64,000 nucleotides of DNA from Branchiostoma lanceolatum (lineage: Eukaryota; Chordata; Leptocardii; Amphioxiformes; Branchiostomatidae). The stretch lies in contig NC_089725.1 in NCBI RefSeq assembly GCF_035083965.1, forward strand, positions 24,933,925-24,997,924, written 5' to 3'. The notes beneath the pieces are model-generated. The model saw only the letters and a list, made by a program, of their open reading frames with translations. It did not search any database and was not told the DNA's origin. The translations under genes and the position numbers were made by a program. Positions within the stretch are counted from its first letter, which is position 1. Every line of letters starts with the position of its first letter. Shown here in pieces: positions 57,271-64,000 of the stretch.

Positions 57271-59917
57271 CTAACACTCCACTTGCTCAGCTTGAGTAGC
57301 TGTAGCTCCGCCCTCCATGTCATTCACCTTCTCGGCTTCTTGCTGATTGGCTCTTGTTCTCTCAGCCTCTGCCTCCCTTTCTGCTTCCTCCTGCTCCTCT
57401 TTGTCCTAACAGATTGTCAAGGGACAATAATTATATTACCTACTTACACTGAGAATGAGAGAGGATATCTACAGCAAGGACAGTAAAAAAAAGATGTGTA
57501 GGGATAGGAAGCAAAATGGCTTCATGGATTAAAAAAATAAAGGACAAACATACATAAACATTTCTATCTACATGTACCTTTCAAAACTAAAAAAAAATTG
57601 ACGTTTGCAAAAGTACTTGCATTTCATTTTGAAGGGAATTATTCCATACCAGGCAAACATGTGTATAACAGGGTATGCTAAGAACACTTTGCTATTGTTA
57701 TGATAGACAGACATGTTCACTCTAGTGTTAGCAATACTGACCTGTCTCTTCATCCTCTCATACTCATCTATAGCATACTGGTACTTGGGACTGGTGATGC
57801 CGAAAAACCAGGCCAGCTTTTCACCCAGGAAGTCACAAGCTACAGGAAATAAAAAAATAAGAAAGATGTCAGATAGTACCAGGGAGGAAGGATTCTTATC
57901 AGTATTCTGGTGATGAGAAAGCTAGGAATATATCTTGATAGTCAACATTGTGGAAGACATCATAGATCAAGATTTGAAGTCCAGATATCTATGTACCATG
58001 CAGCAAGCAATATCACTAGAAAACTAACATTGTGAACCTCTACAGTGAATTACTGCATTATCTTGCTGTGTCTTACATAAAATTTATCCTTTTCAAGTCC
58101 ATGCTTTTTTTATCATAAATATTTTTCTTTAGAAGTCTTACCTGCAAGTCCTCTGCCTGCCATGAAGGTTGTATAAAACCACAAGTATGGGCCCCAGGTC
58201 AGAGTTTTCTGAATGGAACAAAAAAAGAAGAATGTAATTTTTGACACTCTTCAGTTCTACAGAACAGTACAACTTAAGAAAGAATATTATTCATCATTTC
58301 ATGTAAAAAAGACAGCAACTTAACAATTGTTGGTGTACATAGACTAGATGGTGAAAAGAAATTCATTGGTAAAAACTAATTGTTGGATATGCTACATACA
58401 TACCAGGTCCTTTGGGTTAGATACCAGAAGCATAGAAGAAGAGGAAGCAACAGAATTTTAATTAAAAGTACATTGAATCATCTTTTATCCATTTAGTGGA
58501 CAGTCTGGATTATATAGTGCTTTTTGAAATACTTAATGTGCCTCATATGGGAAATGTGGGAAGTGATTGTTGTGCCTCATATGGGAAGTGATTGTTGCTT
58601 TCACACATCGCCTACAGTCACACAGGGTCGACTGTAGGCTCATTCTTCAATTGCACATGATGTCACAGTTGTGATTTAGCAATGGGAAGTCAGCCACCTT
58701 TGATGAAATTTATTGATGTTTGATGCCTACAAAGTGCACAGCAGATGCTGGCCATGTAGGGAGGAACTCGAAAATAAGATAAAAATTACAAAACTAGCAG
58801 ACAGAAAAATTTGCCATCATTTTCACTTTTTTGTTGTTGCTTACCATCCAAGATGGTGCTGATTTGTGATGTTATTGCAAATGAAGAATTGTATTCAGAC
58901 TCTAAAATTCCAACAATCAACGCTAGAACAGACTCATTCAAATACTCTTTTTTCCCTCGCACCATTCCAGAGTGGAACGCCCTGCCTGGCGTGGTTGTTA
59001 CGACTCCCACCGTTGAGTCTTTCCGCGCCAGGCTGGAGGCCTGCCCGTCTTAGCCTGGGACCTCCTCCCCCCCTACTTTGCCCCTCGCGGGGTTATCTGG
59101 GGGCCTTATAAGTTGAAGTTGAAGTATGAAAGGACCTACTACATGACTTACAGGGTCGACTGTCGGCTCGTCCACCTCATCCTCCTCATCCGTGCTGAAC
59201 TCCTCATAGATCCCATCACTGCAGTGCAGCACACGCCGCGGCTGCTTCTTCTTACGGGCAGGACAGCTGGGCAGGTGCTCATCCAGGCTCACTGTGTGGA
59301 ACCCCTGGGCGTCATCCTTAAGGTTTAAGAGATACATTGATATATCAAATACTGTGAGTCATGACTAACTCACAACATAAACTTTGTCACAATTCAGGAA
59401 AAGTTACAATGTTATGTAATTGTAGTACATCAAAAGCATACAAAGCTAGTGACACAAGTACATGATGTGTGATACTAGTACATGTTTACAATATCTTATA
59501 ATTCTAAATAGGTAATGTGGCTTTATCACATTTGCTTGCGATTTCGTTTTGGTTGCTTTCTCACAACTTAATCAATATAGATTTTACATCAAGCGGTTAT
59601 ATAACACCGTCCCATATCATATCATCTGGAATGGCTAACCCATCCTTAGCAATACCAGTTTTTGAACAGAAATGTATTGAGTATAGTATCTCAAGAAAAA
59701 CAACAACCTGACGTCATGACACCCACCATCACCCCATAATTTGTGACACTCATAACTCTTTTCCTTTTCGTAACAAGAACATTTGAATGATATCAATCAA
59801 CTAACACAAATTTTTCCGTATAAATGAAATCACGTTTTGGTAATGATACTTCACCATTCGTTTGTCCTGAAGTAAAACATCGTCTGTAGCGACAACCGAA
59901 ACACCTGACGACGCCAT
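57271..59917 (-). CDS. FAM177A1: FAM177A1 homolog (complete)
   Basis: Five exons in transcript order: 59855-59917, 59152-59316, 58142-58208, 57742-57839, 57271-57405. They total 528 nt (175 aa; human about 213), with all junctions in phase. Conserved blocks: KKKQPRRVLHCSDG, EEFSTDEEDEVD, PTVDP then LTWGPYLWFY, CDFLGEKLAWFFGI and SPKYQYAIDEYERMKRQ. A charged C-terminal helix follows (DKEEQEEAEREAEAER). This order is diagnostic for FAM177. Human FAM177A1 is a small Golgi-associated protein linked to a neurodevelopmental disorder; its mechanism is not settled. The chosen start has the AAGATGG context. Other in-frame ATGs lie upstream to 60001, so a longer N-terminus is possible. A LINE 3' end sits in intron 2 only about 27 bp from the exon 2 donor. 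Confidence 0.94.
58905..59125 (+). mobile_element. LINE 3' end, 5'-truncated, antisense in FAM177A1 intron 2
   Basis: The plus strand encodes the extreme C-terminal tail of a non-LTR reverse transcriptase polyprotein, with the typical SFFPRTIPEWNALP and a stop at 59051-59053. A short 3' tail follows, ending in GTTGAAGTTGAAG, a microsatellite-like 3' end typical of CR1/L2-type LINEs. The rest of the element is missing, as expected of 5' truncation during target-primed insertion. Confidence 0.82.
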
Positions 59918-61094
59918 CTTGCTTATTTCTAGAGATGACGTCATTCTCATGGGACCCTTTCTCATGTTTTCGTAAAAACGGAGAAGGTTAAACCAAAACA
60001 AAAAAATTTCTTATGAAAAATCAAATTCACACTTGTACTATTGTTGTGAATTATGGGGTTTTCTGATATAATTTGGCGTTTTGTTGATGACAACCGTGAC
60101 TTGACCTTTGAACCGAAAGAATGACGCAATGCCGGCATGATGAGAAATCATCAGGACCAAATTTGATAATCTGTGAGCCATTGTGCCGGGCACAGCAGGT
60201 GTGGACGGGTAGCCAGCCAGTTGTTTGGTAAATACGGTAACCAAAGACACCCAATGTACATTCAGAAGCGATATTAGTTGTTCCTGAGGTGAGAAAACCG
60301 GCAATGTGACCTTAGGGACAGGAACGTCGACCGTTGAACCGGTAAGATGACATGTTCTGTTGTGATCGGATGATATTGCCGCAGTGTGCAGTGTGTTTCC
60401 TCAAATTATGATCTTTGTTCTTGCCCTTAAAAGGCTCTTTGTTCAACTGCCTTTGCTGATCACTGTTTTGGTGATGTCTGTTGTTGTCCTTGATCTGAGC
60501 GTATCCCAGAGATTTATCTGATTAAGTCGATAACCCTTTGACCTTATTTTTGTTCAGAACAAACACTTTTGAGAGTAACATAATATAACATAAACCTGAC
60601 AAAAATTTGCAACTGCAAGAACATTACTGTAGTCTCAAAAACGGAATATGCTATGAAACAAGGGTGTAACAAGACCCCGTAGCATGTTTATTAGAAACAA
60701 TGACTGCATGTGAAAAACAATCCCCCATGTCCCCGATCAAAGGTCATCATTTCTCCTCAAGTGTTTTCAGTTAACTTATATGATGGTTTGAGTCAGCAGT
60801 TTGCTGATCAAATAAAAATACTGTAAATCCTCAAATGTTCGTAGTGTTTGATTTTCGCTGTTTCTGTAATGACCTCTCCATCGTGAATTCAGGACACCGC
60901 GAATATCTGTCTCAAAAGCATTATCAGTTCAGCATACGACAGAATTGTTTCAACCACAAAGTTAAGACATCTCGAAAACCTCCTTCCCCCTCCTATGATG
61001 AAAATAAGTCCACGCAAAAATAAATGAATTTACAGTAAAACTGTTGTGTTGATCCCCATTAGACTTAAACTTTAGGACTCAGGGAGAAGAGAAG
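59918..61094. promoter_or_regulatory. Divergent FAM177A1/TMEM62 upstream region
   Basis: The two genes start head-to-head 1177 bp apart. Both starts sit in AAGATGGC contexts, which also fit a YY1 site. A MITE occupies 60819-61036, directly before TMEM62, so the original spacing was nearer 0.95 kb. Shared promoter use is inferred. Confidence 0.5.
60819..61036. mobile_element. MITE of the ACTGTAAAT family (copy 1)
   Basis: Left end TACTGTAAATCCTCAAATG and right end AATGAATTTACAGTA are inverted repeats ending in TA. Interior markers (GAATTGTTTCAACCACAAA, CCTCCTATGATGAAAATAAG) recur in copy 2 at 62641-62860. The right end is about 58 bp before the TMEM62 start codon, so it may contribute 5' UTR sequence. 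Confidence 0.8.
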
Positions 61095-63878
61095 ATGGCC
61101 AGTGGTTTACTGAAGGGAGCTGTCCTGCTGTTTGTGTCTGTGCTGTCCTGGCTGTGTGTTTACATGAAGGGGAGGTACACAGTAGATGTGAGGAGCCTGC
61201 CACAGCACCCACGGTCACACCAACCTCCTTATCCTGGGGGGACGGCAGACAACTTATTATGGTTCCTTCAGGTAACGTCTAGATCTAGTAACATAATTCC
61301 TCCAGGTCACATGTATCCACCACCCTGAGAAATGCCTCAGAGCTGCAACAGTAGTGCATTGTTACATCATGGCACTTTTGAGGGCTATTTTTCAGATCTC
61401 CTTCCCAGCAGGTTTATCGAAAATGATTTAAATTTTGGTTTGAAATTGATAAAAGTGCACTAGACAGCTGAAAGTGTGTCCTTTGCTGGTCACCTTAGGT
61501 AGCTTTTTGTCTCTGTTGCAGAGGAAGAAAGGACCTCTGATGAACATATGGAGGTTATTCTGGTCATAACAGCTCAGACATAGATTTGACCTTTATGATG
61601 TCCACTGGATTCATGGACAATTATCTTTGGCATGTTGTCCGGGGTTCTGTGTCACGTATAACCTTACAGTCACTGATTTACATTCTGCACTTGACAAGCT
61701 CAGGGGGTCCCAGGGTACTGTATCATGGAGCGGTATCAAATCTATTACTGAGTATGTCTTACTAGACCAAACAGTATCTTGTATCTCATTTCTGCATGTA
61801 TATACTTTGATCTCTGGAAGATGTCTTTCATAATCATAGTGAAACACAATAGACAAGTAGCAGGATCGAACTCGGGGCTGCCTGCACACAAACCGCACGC
61901 ACTAACCGCTAGGCTAAAAGGTCCGGACCAATTAGACTGATCAGTTAGTGACGCTTGAACCCCACTGTTACAATTGGGTAGTTTTCCTGTTGATGATTGC
62001 TATAGATATATATATATATATATACTATGTACCTTATGTATGGTTCAGCTAATGAGTATGGTAATAGAGAGTAATGTCTATAAATGGTACAATTTACATC
62101 TACCTTATTGGATAAGCCTCTGTGCCAGCTGTCACTCCCTTGAGGGCCAGAATTTTTGCATATTAGCAAACAGCAATCACGGTTAAACATATGTAATTCT
62201 AGTGTAAATGTACTCGTAGACAAACAGAAAAGTGAATCATGAATATGAGATTTGTTTTCTAACTCGTTTCCCTGTGCAGGTGTCAGACATCCACATCAGC
62301 AGGTTCTACGACCCACAGAGAGTGACAGACTTTAAGCAGTTCTGTACAGAGAATGTGGACGTCTTTAAACCACCAATGGTTCTGGTGACCGGTAAGTTTT
62401 GCTTGTAGAAATTTATAAACCTCTTTTTTTTATTGTTGCTTCAGACTTTTTGTCCGGATGAAATCACCTAGTGCCCCTCTGGATAAGTTTCCTGGGAAAT
62501 TAGTATTGGACACTCACAGCATCTGAATTTATGTACAGATCTGAGTAAACAATGAATAATTGCTATTGATAGTTGCTGATGATAAAGTTTTCTCCTACCC
62601 AGTTATCTTGTAATCTTTTTTTCAATCGGCATATTTAATCTACAGTGTATCGGTAAAGATCTCTATGATTCTTGAAACTTTCAGGGGAGTTTTATTTTCA
62701 GGGTTTTGACGGTGGTCTCTCCAGTACGAATTCATGACACTACGAACACATGCCTCCTTTGTATGACTACTGAATTGTTTCAACCACAAACACTGCAAAA
62801 GGCTTCTTTTCCCTCCTACTGCAAAATAAAACCAGTACAAAAGTAAAGAAATTTACAGTATCTGTATAAGTGATGATCTATCCCAAACCTCTTTTGTGTG
62901 CCTTGTGCAGGTGATTTGACAGATGCTAAGACGATAGACCGGGGAGGGTCCATGCAGTATGAGGTGGAGTGGAGGACGTACTATGGTGTGCTGAAGGAGA
63001 CTAACGTTATGGAGAGGACACTGTGGATGGACATCAGAGGCAACCATGGTGAGTTAGGAACTGTAATCACATCAACAAGGGATGTGTTTCAGATTTAGGC
63101 TAAAAGGCTGTGACAGAACCAACCGCCAACAAGGATCTAATACAGCATCTTTGGTAACAAGACAGCTGAATTTTTTAGACGAATACACAGCTATCACAAG
63201 CATGCCCCAAGTTTGTGATCGTATGATGACGATGAATGTGACCAGGCCCTTACAAGTTTATTTAAGTCAACAGTACTTTGATGTATCAGCAAGCCCATAA
63301 TGTTGACCACTGCTTTCGTGCCTTCCAGATGCCTTTGATATCCCTGCACTGCACAGCAATAGAAACTTCTTCAGGTATGTGATTGGTTGGTTGGAAAACA
63401 TTTAGGTGATCTAAAATGGAGATATCTACTCAGAAAAGAACAGCATCAACAGTACACTCATTAATACTGAAAACTTTCTGTTCAACTCTAATGCTCAAAC
63501 TTCTCTCTACAGTTAGCAGTGCCAGTGAATATATTTACAGGTATAAAGAGAACAAAGCAAAGAAATTTCAATAAGTAACTATTATAATTTTAAAAAATAG
63601 GAACTTATTAGCTTCTTCATAGAACTGCTACCACATACTACGCCAGCTACCATGACCACACATTAGGTACCTATTGTTCTTAGCCTTAAAACACAGTTGA
63701 GTATTTTTTTTCCAAACTTTCCTTTTGCAGACAGTACTCCTCCATGGGGCAGACAGGAAAGATATCGTACCACCACGCCCACAAGACTCCATTTGGAACC
63801 TACTCCTTTGTGGCATTAGACGCCTGCCTCAACCCCGGGCCCAGGAGACCCTTCAACTTCTTTGGCTATCTCAATGAG
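61095..63878 (+). CDS. TMEM62: TMEM62, membrane metallophosphoesterase, 5' five exons; continues off window
   Basis: Exons: 61095-61271, 62280-62391, 62911-63048, 63329-63374, 63731-63878. They cover 621 nt, 207 codons, all in phase; the human protein is about 640 aa, so the rest lies to the right. An N-terminal signal-anchor-like segment spans residues 4-24. The calcineurin-like phosphoesterase metal motifs are intact: D62-x-H64 (VSDIH), G97-D-x-x-D101 (GDLTDAKT) and GNHD (140-143, split across exons 3 and 4). Then follow [15 protein letters not shown] and [14 protein letters not shown], strongly like vertebrate TMEM62. Substrate is unknown. The final donor in view is GTCTGG, a weak one, so the right edge of exon 5 is less certain. 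Confidence 0.95.
61857..61930 (-). mobile_element. tRNA-derived SINE head
   Basis: Minus strand reads TAGCCTAGCGGTTAGTGCG (A box) followed about 30 nt later by GAGTTCGATCC (B box). Both have good pol III promoter form, but the block does not close into a full tRNA cloverleaf. It sits in TMEM62 intron 1, and its 3' body toward lower coordinates is not delimited. Confidence 0.75.
62003..62025. repeat. (TA)n microsatellite
   Basis: Alternating TA run in TMEM62 intron 1. Confidence 0.9.
62641..62860. mobile_element. MITE of the ACTGTAAAT family (copy 2)
   Basis: Shares GAATTGTTTCAACCACAAA and a right end AAATTTACAGTA with copy 1. The left end TACAGTGTATCGG is degenerate. It lies in TMEM62 intron 2, ending about 50 bp before the acceptor of exon 3. 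Confidence 0.72.
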
Positions 63879-64000
63879 GTCTGGTGCATTGTCTTTGTTA
63901 TGAGATTACGGGATAAGATACATACTGCTCAAATGAGCCTACATCAGAAAAAGAGTCAGGGCTGCAAATACTTCACTCTCTTGATAAAAAGCTAGTTGTC

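Overview
This is a eukaryotic window with the character of a cephalochordate (amphioxus, Branchiostoma) chromosome. The genes are compact chordate genes with several short introns, GT-AG junctions and consistent phases. The noncoding DNA is full of small inverted-repeat elements (MITEs), minisatellites and tRNA-derived SINE heads. One gene belongs to the CYP74 P450 clan, which among deuterostomes I know only from lancelets. No prokaryotic, viral or CRISPR feature is seen. Seven protein genes were reconstructed exon by exon, and every junction keeps frame.

Layout. (1) 1-29532, minus strand: the 5' ten exons of CDIN1 (C15orf41), a PD-(D/E)XK nuclease of the codanin-1 complex. Its last exon lies beyond the left edge, so 1-10354 is intronic (or includes downstream DNA). 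Its introns are large and hold repeats and long, repeat-poor, GC-richer tracts that look like candidate regulatory DNA. (2) 29998-35177, plus: complete ETAA1, the RPA-binding activator of the ATR checkpoint kinase, head-to-head with CDIN1 over a 465-bp shared promoter. (3) 37362-41159, plus: a type II membrane protein with a C-terminal fibrinogen-related domain (FIBCD1-like layout). (4) 43326-45943, plus: a 180-residue four-span membrane protein of no family I can name. (5) 47097-51645, minus: a three-exon CYP74-clan P450 (oxylipin-type) with an N-terminal acylation-like motif where a membrane anchor would be expected. (6) 57271-59917, minus: FAM177A1. (7) 61095 to the right edge, plus: the 5' five exons of TMEM62, a membrane metallophosphoesterase, head-to-head with FAM177A1.

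The genes do not form an operon or a pathway. The two divergent pairs (CDIN1/ETAA1 and FAM177A1/TMEM62) probably each share a promoter. CDIN1 and ETAA1 both act in chromatin and replication biology, and their promoter carries housekeeping and cell-cycle type motifs. In vertebrates CDIN1 neighbours MEIS2 and its introns host MEIS2 enhancers (from memory), so the large CDIN1 introns here are worth testing as an ancient regulatory block.

Mobile and repeat DNA: several MITE families with clear terminal inverted repeats, two 5'-truncated LINE 3' ends that encode only the reverse transcriptase C-terminal tail, two tRNA-like SINE heads, a 41-bp minisatellite touching a CDIN1 splice donor, and several near-perfect hairpins.
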